Shown here one piece after another: positions 17,940 through 27,269 of a DNA stretch of 64,000 bases. Source of the DNA: Streptomyces erythrochromogenes (GTDB lineage Bacteria; Actinomycetota; Actinomycetes; Streptomycetales; Streptomycetaceae); the NCBI RefSeq assembly GCF_036170895.1, contig NZ_CP108036.1, forward strand, positions 124,001 through 188,000, read 5' to 3'. Made by a program: the position numbers and the translations under genes. How positions within the stretch are numbered: position 1 is the stretch's first letter; the number at the start of each line of letters is the position of its first letter. The notes beneath the pieces were generated by a model. That model ran no database searches. It saw only the letters and a list, made by a program, of their open reading frames with translations, and was not told the origin of the DNA.

Positions 17940-18346
17940 ACACCCGCGAGGTAACACCCGCACCCGCGAGGCCCACCGGCGGCCCCTTCCGGCTTTCGTC
18001 CACGGACACCGGAGGGGGCCGCCGGGCGTGCCCGGCGGGGCGTTGCCAGTGCCCCGGGAGAGGCCTCGCCGCCAGGACGGTCCCGCACGCCGACAAGGCG
18101 CGCTCCAGCCTTGCCCGGCCGTGCCGGGTACACCCGCGGCCCCGGGGCGGCTGCAGCGCACGCCTCCGGCGGGCACTACGGCGGCGGCAACAGCCCGCCG
18201 GACCACGACGCCTCCCACGACCTGCTGCGCCGTTCGGCGCCGGCCCGGGAGGCGGAGCACCCGGCCGGGCCGCCCCCGACTCCCCCACCGGACAGGCCGC
18301 GAACAGGGCCGCGCCGGCCGGTGACACCGCACCCACCCGCCGCCGC

Positions 18347-18977
18347 CTCAGCCTCGACAACGTCTTCGGCGCGGCAGCCGGGGCCCGGCCGCTCAGCCGG
18401 GTGCTGTGCGCGCCGGGCATGCTCGGGACCTGGCGCAGCATGTCCCCTCGTACCGCCGCGCATGTGCGGACGATGACGGCGGTGCGGGCGGCGGACGCGG
18501 CAGCGATGCGCGAGGTCGAGGGGACCGGCGGGGAGAAGGCGCCGGTCATCGCCGAGCGGCTCGCACTGCCCGCCCCGGTCATCGACACCCCGGCCACGGC
18601 CGGGGGAACCTGAGCGAGCCGCAGCAGCGGGCGGCCGGCGTCGATGAGAGGGGCCGTCGGCGGGCCGGACGCTCGTGGTGAGCGGCAGGATGAACGGCCC
18701 GCCGGAGGAACCGGGGCGTACGCAGACGAACGCACCGATCGAACGGGCCCGCCGACGGGAAGGCGGGAAGGCGGGAAGCAGCGTCAACTCCCAGACCAGC
18801 CAACCGCTCTGCACACCGGCGGCGAACGCCAAACCGAACTCGAAGGCCGCCGAAGCGGCGGAACTCGGCGTCACGGTCCTGACCCCGCAGGCCTTCGCCG
18901 AACTCCTCGCCGACCACCTCAACCAACCGGCCGGCCGGCCGGCCGCGACGCCCCGCCCCGCCTCCGGGTCGGCATGA
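18347..18977 (+). pseudogene. ligA: Decayed C-terminal part of an NAD-dependent DNA ligase
   Basis: Two frames together match the end of LigA. In the first (to the stop at 18613), LSLDNVFGAA, PLSRVLCAPGMLGTWRSMS and MREVEGTGGEKAPVIAERLA correspond to the helix-hairpin-helix domain. In the second (about 18655-18977), AGRTLVVSGRMNG, GGKAGSSVNSQTS and ELGVTVLTPQAFAELLADHL correspond to the BRCT domain. The adenylation and OB domains are absent, and a stop plus frame change separates the two parts. It is a relic of a second ligase, not a working enzyme. The region 17940-18346 before it is GC-rich with no gene I recognise. Confidence 0.7.
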
Positions 18978-19128
18978 CAAGGGCAGGGGGCGGGGTGGGG
19001 TGGGGAGCCGGTGGGTGGACGGGGGTGTGTCGGTGCCGGGCAGGGAGGGCGGCGTCCGGCACGGTGGGGCGCGGGTCCAGCCGTCCGCCCCGCGCGCAGG
19101 CGGCATCCGGGGCGTGTGAGGGGTTCGC

Positions 19129-19929
19129 ATGGCCGAGAACAACGACACCAGCACCAGCACGGGCAGCGGCAGCGGCAGCGGCACCGAGGCCCGCTCCGGC
19201 GGCGGCGGTGCGGTCTCCTCGCCGACCAGCCGTCGTGCCCTGCTGCTGGCCGCCGGCTCGGCCGGGGCCGCCGCCGTCCTGAGCGCGGCGTGCGCCGCCC
19301 CGGCCGGGACGCGGGGTGCGGCGGGAGTGCCGTCCGCCTCCCCGCCCCGGCCCCCCTCACCGACCCCGTCGGGAGCGTCGAGGGCCGCGGCCCCGGCCTG
19401 CGTCCTCGCCGTCGGGGCGGGCGCGGGACCGTACTACCTGGATCTGGACCTGGTCCGCTCCGACATCACCCAGGGCCGCGGCGGGGTACCGCTGCGACTG
19501 GACCTGACGGTGGTACGGGTCCCCGACGGCTGCCGGCCGCTCGCGGCCGCCGGCGTCGAGGTGTGGCACGCCGACGCCGACGGCGACTACTCCACCGGCA
19601 AGGACACCTTCCTGCGCGGCACCCAGATCACCGACCGCACCGGACGCTGCGTGTTCCACACGATCGTGCCCGGCTGGTACGCCGGACTGGCCCCGCACAT
19701 CCACTTCAAGGTCCGCCCCGACACCCGCACCGAGACGACCTCGCAGTTCTTCTTCCCCGAGGACCTCCTGACCCAGGTCTACACACGCCAGCCCTACGCC
19801 CGCCGCACCGCACCCGCACACCCCAACCGGCGCGACAGCCGCTACCGGGCCGCAGGAGAAACCATGACCCTGGCCCTCACCCCCGACGGCAACGGCTACC
19901 ACGCCGCCTACACCATCGGCATCACCTGA
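19129..19929 (+). CDS. Exported intradiol-dioxygenase-like protein
   Basis: A 266-residue protein with a Tat-type signal (SRRALLLAAGSAGAAAVLSA). The core from about residue 98 matches intradiol ring-cleavage dioxygenases: GPYYLDLDLVRSDITQG (first Tyr ligand), PLAAAGVEVWHADADGDYS (second Tyr ligand), TFLRGTQITDRTG, and PGWYAGLAPHIHFKV (His ligands), the Tyr/Tyr/His/His ferric site. Secreted members of this group are common in Streptomyces and their substrates are poorly known. GAGGGG precedes the ATG. No aromatic-degradation genes are nearby. Confidence 0.85.
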   Translation: MAENNDTSTSTGSGSGSGTEARSGGGGAVSSPTSRRALLLAAGSAGAAAVLSAACAAPAGTRGAAGVPSASPPRPPSPTPSGASRAAAPACVLAVGAGAGPYYLDLDLVRSDITQGRGGVPLRLDLTVVRVPDGCRPLAAAGVEVWHADADGDYSTGKDTFLRGTQITDRTGRCVFHTIVPGWYAGLAPHIHFKVRPDTRTETTSQFFFPEDLLTQVYTRQPYARRTAPAHPNRRDSRYRAAGETMTLALTPDGNGYHAAYTIGIT

Positions 19930-19939
19930 CCCCGAACAA

Positions 19940-20035
19940 CCCCACCCCCGGCAACCCGACACCCGGCAACCCGAACCGGAGCAGCCCGACACCCGGCAAC
20001 CCGAACCGGAGCAGCCCAACCACCGCAACAGCCCG
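19940..20035. repeat. Short direct repeats after the dioxygenase-like gene
   Basis: A 30-base unit (containing CCCGGCAACCCGAACCGGAG) occurs twice in tandem with a partial third copy. Nothing else is recognised between 19930 and 20205. Confidence 0.6.
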
Positions 20036-20205
20036 GACACCGGCGGCCCGAACCGCCGGCCCGGGCCGGCAGGCGTCGCATATTCGCAGGTCAGGCACGA
20101 CTGCGGGGTGCGGGACGCTGCCAGCGGGTGCGGGGTGCGCCCGAATCGGAGAAGCTGGGCATGGCCGCAGCGCCGCCGGGCGCGACGGATGGGCGAGGAG
20201 GTCTC

Positions 20206-20739
20206 GTGGACGCTTCAGGAGACGGCCGCAACCCCCGCGGACCGCAGGCCCACACCCGCACCCGGACCCGGACCCGGACCCGGACCGGGATCCTGCTGAG
20301 CGCCGCAGCAGCCCTCGTGGCCGCCGCCGTACCGGCCTCCGCATCCCACCCCGCACCCGCGCCCGCACCCGACCCGGTGGTGGTCGACTGCTTCTCCAAG
20401 GGCCAGGTACGCCCCGACGAGTACCTGCTGGCCTGCGGCGACGGCAACAACCGGCTCGTCGACCTGCGCTGGAACACCTGGGGACCCAAGACCGCAACAG
20501 CCACCGGCACCGACATGGTCAACGACTGCCGCCCCTACTGCGCAGCAGGCCGCTTCCGCCCCTACCCGGTGACCGTGACCCTCAGCGACCCGCAGCCCTG
20601 GCCCGACCGCCCCGGCACCCAGCGGTTCGCCACGATCCGGCTCCTGTACACCGACACCGCGCCGGCCCCCGTCCCCAAGGACGTGACCTACAAGCTCGTG
20701 TACGACACCCCCAGCCCCACCCCCACACCCAGCTCCTGA
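20206..20739 (+). CDS. Secreted hypothetical protein with four-cysteine core
   Basis: A 177-residue exported protein. The start is GTG with GAGGAGG five bases upstream. An Arg/Thr dipeptide run (residues 15-26) precedes the hydrophobic core LLSAAAALVAAAVPASASH. The mature part has VVVDCFSKGQVRPDEYLLAC, LRWNTWGP and NDCRPYCAAGRF, so four cysteines may form two disulfides, and ends in a Pro/Thr tail. It resembles secreted actinobacterial proteins of unknown role. Confidence 0.65.
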   Translation: MDASGDGRNPRGPQAHTRTRTRTRTRTGILLSAAAALVAAAVPASASHPAPAPAPDPVVVDCFSKGQVRPDEYLLACGDGNNRLVDLRWNTWGPKTATATGTDMVNDCRPYCAAGRFRPYPVTVTLSDPQPWPDRPGTQRFATIRLLYTDTAPAPVPKDVTYKLVYDTPSPTPTPSS

Positions 20740-22495
20740 CACGGAACCCCAGCCGCAAGCACGCGGGCACGCACGGTTGCGGGGGCGCGAAGTCGCCGGG
20801 TCGCCGGGTCGCGAGGTCGCCGGGTCGCGGGTGTGACATGCCGCCCTCGGCTCCATGGGAACCCCGCCCCTCATAGGGACCCGCCCCCACGGGCCCCCGC
20901 ACACCGGCCAGATTCCGGGCCGGCCCGCCCCGGCCGCTCGCGTCAAACCGGGCCGGCGTGTACAGCACACACGCGAAGCAGCAACCCCGCAACGTCGGAC
21001 AGGACCCGGGCACAAGACCGGACGGACGAACCCTGCACAGCCGCAGCCGCACAGCCGCGTCCGCGGTAGTACTCCGTGCGGCGGCGAGTCCCGGGCGGGC
21101 GGCGGACTGTGTGGGCCACAGGATGAGAGACCACGCCGGCCCGTGAACCCCGAAAGCCCGGGCACGGGAAGGTACTGCGCGTGGAAAGGCCGGCCGCGGC
21201 ACGGATCGCCAAGACGGACCCGGCCGCCCGGCAGACCGCTGCACGACCGGGCACCGACCAGCCCCGGCCTCCGCGGCGATCGCGCCACCCGCTGGAGACG
21301 CCGCGGAGACCCGCTGACCTGCACGAACCTCACCGGAACAAGCCCCTGGGAGTCCTCGCGGGCACGGCCAGCCACCACCACGGACCCTCAACCCGCCACA
21401 CCCCCGACCCCCGACCCGGCGGCGCCGCGCCCGCCGGCCGAAACGGCCCTGAAGACCGGCGGGCAGCTGAACATCCAGGCGCCCGCGTCCCGCCACCGGC
21501 CCTCACCCCACCCGACGCCTACCCCGCAAACCGGCCGCGGGAGACCACGGCCCCGGCGGCCGTGACGACCACGCCGACGCCGCCACTGCGACCACCCGAC
21601 CCGCAGCGCATCCCGGCGGCGGGCCGGGCACCCGCCGCACCCGGCTGCCGCAGGCACCGGCCACGACCACCGCCATCCCGGACACCCGCCACGGACCACC
21701 CCGCCCACACAGGCGCCCACAACGAAACCACCCCCGCCGATACCGCACACACCCGACCGAACGCACCCTGCGCCCAATCCCCCGCACCACCACCCACCCC
21801 GCCACCGCGCACGCCCTGACGGGCAGTGTCGCACCACCGGACAGGCCAACCCCGCAACCGGCAACACCGGCCCGGGAGGTTGCCGCGTTCGCACCACGCG
21901 GCAACCTCACCACCGACCCCACCCCCACCCGCCCGCACCCGCCACAACCGGCCGCCGCCACCACGCGCGCCGTAAAGGACCGCCCGCCCCGCCCGCCCCG
22001 CCCGCGACCCGCACCCCGCCCCAGCTGCGCCGCGGCCGCGGCGCGGGAATGTTCCCGCCCACGTACACCCCGATGCCGGGCCGGTCGCCACGGCTCTGCG
22101 CCAGCCCTTCCAACGGATCCTCGACGACCTGGACCGGCCACCCACACCGCAACCACCGCAAGCGCCGCGGACGCCGCGGGACAAGGGGACAGCATGGGAA
22201 AAGAGGGTGGCGGGGGGGGGAAGGGGACCGGCACGGGAAGGGGACCGGCACGGGAAGGGGACCGGCACGGGAAGGGGGGCGGCGGGGGAAGGGGGGCGGC
22301 GGGGGAAGGGGGGCGGCGGGGGAAGGGGGGCGGCGGGGGGCCTGTCACACGGCTGTGACAGTCGCCGGACAGCCTCATGAAGTCCCACGGCCACGCTCTA
22401 AACAAGAGAACAAAAGGGACATTCGGCCGGAATGTTCCTACTGCTTCCGAGGACGCGAGCAGCGATGACCGAGCCGATACGGCGGAGGAAATCCG
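20740..22495. other. Long region without a supported gene
   Basis: About 1.75 kb of GC-rich sequence. It contains short GGTCGCCGGGTCGC repeats near 20800-20830 and a G-rich block of 15-base units (GGAAGGGGACCGGCAC and GGAAGGGGGGCGGCG types) at about 22200-22340. Open frames are low-complexity Pro/Arg/Thr runs without ribosome sites. Only the last 150 bases look regulatory. Confidence 0.5.
22342..22435. promoter_or_regulatory. Two inverted repeats before the GerE gene
   Basis: CTGTCACA (22342-22349) faces TGTGACAG (22354-22361) across four bases, and ACATTC (22419-22424) faces GAATGT (22430-22435) across five. They lie 60-155 bases before the small GerE-type gene in a locally AT-richer segment. 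The first looks like a CRP-type half-site palindrome. They are candidate operators; no binding protein is known. Confidence 0.4.
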
Positions 22496-22735
22496 ATGAC
22501 TCCCACACTCACCACGCCGCACACCGCAGCCACCGCCGCCCCCGCGCCTGAACTGGCCCCCCGCGAGCAGGAGGCACTGCGGCACATCGCCGCCGGACGC
22601 ACCTACCTCCAAACAGCCCGCCACATGGGACTGTCCAAGCACACCGTCGACGCCTACCTGCGCCGCATCCGGGCCAAGCTGAACGTCAACAGCACCGCCG
22701 AGATGACCCGCATCGCCATCGCCCTGGGCCTGTGA
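22496..22735 (+). CDS. Stand-alone GerE/LuxR helix-turn-helix protein
   Basis: A 79-residue protein that is almost entirely a LuxR-type DNA-binding domain: LAPREQEALRHIAAGRTYLQ, TARHMGLSKHTVDAYLRRIR and AKLNVNSTAEMTRIAIALGL. No receiver or ligand domain is present. Such short regulators (like GerE or BldB-sized proteins) bind DNA as dimers. GGAGGAAA is well placed before the ATG. Its target is unknown; the palindromes just upstream suggest autoregulation. Confidence 0.85.
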   Translation: MTPTLTTPHTAATAAPAPELAPREQEALRHIAAGRTYLQTARHMGLSKHTVDAYLRRIRAKLNVNSTAEMTRIAIALGL

Positions 22736-23067
22736 CCACACCACACCCCCACCCCGCCCCCGAGCCCTCACCAGCCGGTTTTTCCCCCGGACCCCGCACG
22801 CCCCCGCGCACGGGCCCCGGCCACGTCACACCGGGGCCCACACCACAGGAACTCACACCAGGCAGCCCACACCGGCGGCCCACACCGGCGGCCCGCACCA
22901 GGCGGCCCACACCGGGAGCCCGCACCGGCGGCCCACACCAGGAGCCCGCACACCGGGGACCGGCACCGGCGGCAGGCACCGGGGGCAAGCCGCCGGGGGC
23001 CCGCACCCGGGGGGGCACCGGCGGCCGACGGGCGCGCAGGACGGGGCCGGCCGGCCGGAGACGGGGG

Positions 23068-23343
23068 TCAGGTGTGCAGACGACTGTTGGGACCATCCCG
23101 GTCACCGGCACTCTCATCATTGAACCAGTAGTCACCCGCCGCCAGATAACGGAACGAATGCGTGTGCTCACTGGGCAGCGTCAGAGTGACCGCCCGCTTG
23201 CCGTCCATACGCGGCTCCAGAGTGTGCACCCCCGGCTGCCAGCCGTTGAAATCCCCCACCACACTCACCGGCCCCGGCGGGCTGTCCGCAGGCAGGACAA
23301 AGGTGACCTCGGTGCGATCCTTACGCAACGTGCGCTCCAACAC
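23068..23343 (-). CDS. Small CBM48 (isoamylase early-set) protein
   Basis: A 91-residue protein made of one glycogen-binding-like immunoglobulin domain: VTFVLPADSPPGPVSVVGDF, NGWQPGVHTL, KRAVTLTLPSEHTHSFRYLA and DYWFNDESAGDRDGPNS. Free-standing domains like this are widespread in Streptomyces and presumably bind alpha-glucan or regulate a glycogen enzyme. The GTG at 23343 is chosen because AGGAG lies seven bases before it and VLERTLRKD is the usual beginning of the family. Confidence 0.85.
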   Translation of the reverse strand: MLERTLRKDRTEVTFVLPADSPPGPVSVVGDFNGWQPGVHTLEPRMDGKRAVTLTLPSEHTHSFRYLAAGDYWFNDESAGDRDGPNSRLHT

Positions 23344-23365
23344 GGGGCAGCTCCTGACTAGCGGC

Positions 23366-24063
23366 ATGAGGGGGATGTACTGGCCCATCCTCAACGCTCC
23401 ACCACCAGGCCGCACCCCGAAACCCACCCCCACCCCACCCCCAGCCCCCACCACCCCCGGCAACATCAGCGTCGGGACGCTGAGCGCCGAACGTCTGCGC
23501 GTCGAGGACGGGGTCGCTGCGGCGACCGGAGTCCGGCTCGAGGCACTGCGCTACGAGCGGCCGGGCGTTCGGATCGACATGGAGCGGGCATCCGTGCCCC
23601 GGGCGAGCGTCGTGGTCCCCGATCTGTCGTACGTACAGATCCCGGAACTAGACCTGGCCGGCGCGAGCCTGCGGATCGACTTCGACGCGCTCGGGCCCTC
23701 GTCGGGGGCGTCCGACAAGGTGAGGGTCACTGCGAACCCCATGACGATGCTGGAAGCACTGCACGGTAGTGCCTCGCTGACGGTCGCGTCGCGGGGCACC
23801 CCTCTTCCCTTGCTGACCGACCCTCGGGACATCACCCCGGTACCGGAATTCGGATCGACAACGGGATGATCGACTTCGACCGGATGGCACGGTCGCTGAC
23901 CGACCACGGTGTCGCCTTCGATCCACCGCTGCCCCTCTCCGCCCGCGTCGAACGACTGAGATCATCGGGAACCCGGGCCCATGCCCGAAGCCTCGGCTCA
24001 AGCCGGCACGCCGCACCTGGTGACCGCTGCCTCGGGGCCGTTTCGGGTACCCATCTCCTCTGA
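23366..24063 (+). pseudogene. Frameshifted hypothetical gene
   Basis: A protein-like frame runs from about 23466 (NISVGTLSAERLRVEDGVAA) through RASVVVPDLSYVQIPELDLA to PVPEFGS, where it stops at 23869. The next frame continues with RIDNGMIDFDRMARSLTDHG and AFDPPLPLSARVERLR to 24063. Adding one base in TTCGG near 23850 joins them as PVPEFRIDNGMIDFDRM. The alternating hydrophobic pattern suggests a beta-rich protein. I do not recognise the family. The 5' limit is uncertain. Confidence 0.45.
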
Positions 24064-24220
24064 ACCGGTCAGCAGGGCTGCCTGGGCTGGCCGCGGGCGG
24101 GCGGGCTAGTGGGACGGCGAATTGCCGCGTTTCCCGGTGCGGATGGAGGGCTGCGCGGGACACTACGAGGCAGCGGGCCGCCGGGGGTGTGGTCACTGGG
24201 CCAGGGCGAGGGGAACTGCT

Positions 24221-24574
24221 GTGTCGCGGGGATGGAAGATCACGATTGTCGCACTGGCGGCGGTGGGCATCCTGTCGACGCCGCTGTTCTGGCTTCTGGA
24301 CGGTCCCAATACGGGCCAGTTGGCCGGGGCCACGGTTCAGGCCGCAGCCGGCATCGCCGCCCTGGTCTGGGCTCTGCTCCAGCACCCGGCGAACCTCACG
24401 GACGACAGCTCGACCCGGACCGGCCGCGCTCGTGCCACCGGCGGTGGCAGGGCATTCACCGGAGTCAAGCGCACCGGCGGCCGGGGCCGCGGTTCGGCGA
24501 GGGCGGAGGAGACCGGAGACGCCACGGCTGACGGTCCCGGCAGCAGCGCCAGCACCGGCATCGACTACAGCTGA
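24221..24574 (+). CDS. Two-TM small protein with twin C-terminal amyloid-like motifs (NLR partner 1)
   Basis: A 117-residue protein. Hydrophobic helices at about 7-26 (ITIVALAAVGILSTPLFWLL) and 34-53 (LAGATVQAAAGIAALVWALL) should cross the membrane as a hairpin. The tail carries two motifs, TGRARATGGGRAFTGV (67-82) and TGDATADGPGSSASTG (98-113). The NLR encoded 38 bases downstream has the same motif twice in its N terminus. This is the layout known for BASS amyloid signalling pairs, in which the NLR templates its effector. Here a membrane hairpin takes the place of the usual BELL domain, so I infer a membrane-damaging effector. The GTG start follows GAGGGGAA. Confidence 0.6.
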   Translation: MSRGWKITIVALAAVGILSTPLFWLLDGPNTGQLAGATVQAAAGIAALVWALLQHPANLTDDSSTRTGRARATGGGRAFTGVKRTGGRGRGSARAEETGDATADGPGSSASTGIDYS

Positions 24575-24611
24575 CCACCTGACAGCGGCCAGGTAGGGGG
24601 AGACAGACCGC

Positions 24612-27260
24612 GTGGGCAGGAAGAACAAGGGCCGGCGGAAACGCGCGAAGACCACCGGCGCAGGGGTCTCGGCGAACAAGACCGGGAACGCCGCGGCTAC
24701 GTCCGCGGCCACCGCGACCACCGGCTACCAAGGGCCCGCGCCGAGAGGCGGCAGTGCTCCCGGCTCGGTGCATCTGTCCGGTACCGGGAATGCCACGGGC
24801 TCGGACGGTGCACTCGTCAACACCGGCTACGTCCACCAGATGAACGTCGAGAAGCTGACCCTGCGAAAGGGCTCGGCGCGGGATCCGGCGGCCTGGCCGC
24901 ATCAGGTCGGCGTCGTACCGTCCTCGGCACGCTCGTTTCAGCAGCGGGCCGAGGCGGACCGGCTGCGGGACGCGGTGGACGGCGGGGGCACCGCCGTACT
25001 CTCCCAGGTGCTGACCGGGATGGGAGGAGTCGGCAAGACCCAGCTCGCCGCCGACTACGCCCGCACCGCCTGGAACGACAGCAGCCTGGACGTCCTCGTC
25101 TGGATCACCGCAAGCACACAGTCAGCGGTGGTGAGCGGGTACGCGCAGGCCGGCGTCGAGTTGTGCCGGGCCGACCCCGCCAACCCCGAGCAGGCTGCGA
25201 AGCAGTTCCTGGCCTGGCTGGCCCACAAGCCGGGGCAGCGGCCGTGCCGGTGGCTGGTCGTCCTCGACGATGTGGCCGACCCGGGTGATCTCATCGTCGG
25301 GCGGGATGATCCCGCCCGCTGCTACAGCCTGTGGCCACCGGCCGGCCCGCACGGCCGAACCCTTCTCACCACCCGCCGCCGCGACGCCGCTCTCTTCGGT
25401 GAGGGCCGCCGCCGCATCGACGTCAGTCTGTTCACCGCCGACGAATCCCTCGCCTACCTCACCGCATCACTGAACTCCCAAGGGCGCACCGAACCCGCCG
25501 ACCAGCTCGCCGCCCTCGCCCACGACCTCGGACACCTTCCCCTGGCGCTGGCCCAGGCCGCCGCGTACATCGTCGACTCGGGTGAGAGCGCGGCCGTCTA
25601 CCGTTACCTGCTGGCCGACCGGGCCACCACCCTCACCGACCTCACCCCGGAATCCCTGCCCGACGAGCAGGCAACCGCCCTCGCCGCCGCCTGGTCCCTC
25701 TCCATCGACCGCGCCGACACCCTGCGCCCTGTCGGCCTGGCCCGCCCCATGCTCCACCTCGCCGCCCTTCTGGACGCCAACGGCATACCCCAGGTCATCG
25801 TCTCCAGCCCGTCGGCCCGCACCCACCTCGCCGCCCACCGCACCCCGGCGGGGCCCACCCACCCGTGGCTGCCGAAGTGGTGGCCGGGCAGACGGTGGCG
25901 GCCGTTGACACCGGTCAGCCCCAAGGAGGCGCAGGGGGCTCTGCGCGCGCTGGACCGGCTCAGCCTCATCGACCACCAACCCGGCACTCCCCACCAGGTC
26001 GTCCGGGTACACCAGCTCATCCAACACGCCACCCGCGACACCCTCACGCCCAACCAGCATTACCACACTGCACGCACCGCCGCCGACGCCCTCATGGACA
26101 CCTGGCCCAAGATCGAGCGCGACACCGACCTTGCCCGGATGTTCCGGACCAACGCCGACGCCCTCACCCGCCACGCCGAAGACGCCCTGTACTCGCCTGA
26201 CGCGCACCCGGTGCTGTACCGCCTCGGAATCAGCCTCGGCGAATCCGGACAGGTGACCGCCGCCATCGACCACTTCAGGAGCCTTGTCACCACGTGTGGC
26301 AGCAGCCTGGGCGAGGACCACCCCAACACGCTCACCGCGCGGAACAACCTCGCAGCCATGCGTGGAAATGCGTGGGACACGGCCGATGCCGTACAAGCCC
26401 TCACCGACCTCGTGGAATCCATGGTGCGGGTTCGGGGTACGGACCACCCCGACACCCTCACCGCACGGAACAACCTTGCAGCCATGCGAGGGGAGGCCGG
26501 TGATGCGGCCGGAGCCGCTCAAGCCCTCACCGACCTCCTGGAGTCGATGGTGCGGGTGCTGGGCCCGAACCACTACACGACCCTCACAGCCCGCGGCAAC
26601 CTCGCCTCCTGGCAGGGGCGGGCGGGCGATGAGGCCGGCGCTGTGCAGGCCCTCACCGAAGTCGTCGAGTCCATGGTGCGGGTGCTGGGCCCGGACCATC
26701 CCACAACCCTCACGATGCGCAACAACCTCGCCGGCTGGCGGGGGGAGGCCGGTGATGCGGCCGGAGCCGCACAGGCCCTCACCGAGCTCCTGGCCGACCG
26801 GATCCGGGTGCTGGGCGAGGGGCACCCCGACACCCTCGACACCCGGTCCCACCTCGCGGCCAGGCGGGGGGAGGCGGGTGATGCCGCCGGGGCCGCGCAG
26901 GCCCTCACTGACCTCCTGGAGCTCCTGGAGCGAGTGCTGGAACCGGACCACGGCACAACCCTCACCGCACGGACCAATCTCGCCGCCATGCGGTGGCGGG
27001 CGGGGGATGCGACCGGGGCCCTGCAGGCCCTCACCGACCTCCACGAGTGCCTGGGGCGGGTGCTGGGCGAGGACCACCGCACGACCCGCAGTGTCCGGGC
27101 CACGCTCGCCGACATGCAGCGGCAGGCGGGGGATGAGGCCGAGGTCGTGCAGGCGACCCTCACCGATCTCCTGGAGTCCCTGGGTCGGATACAGGGCTCG
27201 GACGGATTTGAGGTGCTGATTGTTCGAGAAGACCTCGGCCACGGGAGGAGACAGGCGTAA
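24612..27260 (+). CDS. NLR-like NB-ARC/TPR protein with N-terminal amyloid-like motifs (NLR 1)
   Basis: An 882-residue STAND NTPase. A basic N terminus contains TGNAAATSAATATTGY (24-39) and TGNATGSDGALVNTGY (58-73), matching the tail of the upstream small protein. The NB-ARC part has the P-loop GMGGVGKT (136-143), Walker B RWLVVLDD (213-220), GRTLLTTRR, LGHLPLALAQAAAY (GLPL-type) and a winged-helix end, ALRALDRLSLIDHQ, with VHQLIQ in the MHD position. From about residue 560 there are roughly seven 42-residue TPRs of the kinesin-light-chain type (HPDTLTARNNLA). TPRs probably sense a cue, NB-ARC oligomerises, and the N-terminal motif recruits the partner. The GTG start follows GGGGGAGA. Confidence 0.85.
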   Translation: MGRKNKGRRKRAKTTGAGVSANKTGNAAATSAATATTGYQGPAPRGGSAPGSVHLSGTGNATGSDGALVNTGYVHQMNVEKLTLRKGSARDPAAWPHQVGVVPSSARSFQQRAEADRLRDAVDGGGTAVLSQVLTGMGGVGKTQLAADYARTAWNDSSLDVLVWITASTQSAVVSGYAQAGVELCRADPANPEQAAKQFLAWLAHKPGQRPCRWLVVLDDVADPGDLIVGRDDPARCYSLWPPAGPHGRTLLTTRRRDAALFGEGRRRIDVSLFTADESLAYLTASLNSQGRTEPADQLAALAHDLGHLPLALAQAAAYIVDSGESAAVYRYLLADRATTLTDLTPESLPDEQATALAAAWSLSIDRADTLRPVGLARPMLHLAALLDANGIPQVIVSSPSARTHLAAHRTPAGPTHPWLPKWWPGRRWRPLTPVSPKEAQGALRALDRLSLIDHQPGTPHQVVRVHQLIQHATRDTLTPNQHYHTARTAADALMDTWPKIERDTDLARMFRTNADALTRHAEDALYSPDAHPVLYRLGISLGESGQVTAAIDHFRSLVTTCGSSLGEDHPNTLTARNNLAAMRGNAWDTADAVQALTDLVESMVRVRGTDHPDTLTARNNLAAMRGEAGDAAGAAQALTDLLESMVRVLGPNHYTTLTARGNLASWQGRAGDEAGAVQALTEVVESMVRVLGPDHPTTLTMRNNLAGWRGEAGDAAGAAQALTELLADRIRVLGEGHPDTLDTRSHLAARRGEAGDAAGAAQALTDLLELLERVLEPDHGTTLTARTNLAAMRWRAGDATGALQALTDLHECLGRVLGEDHRTTRSVRATLADMQRQAGDEAEVVQATLTDLLESLGRIQGSDGFEVLIVREDLGHGRRQA

Positions 27261-27269
27261 ATGGCCCCC

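Noticed and set aside
20855..22468. Several Pro/Arg/Thr-rich open frames in the 1.7-kb gap
   Set aside because: Low complexity on all frames, no ribosome sites, no domain-like pattern.
22732..23361. A 209-residue frame after the GerE gene
   Set aside because: Pro/Gly/Arg repeat followed by antisense of the CBM48 gene; no ribosome site of its own.
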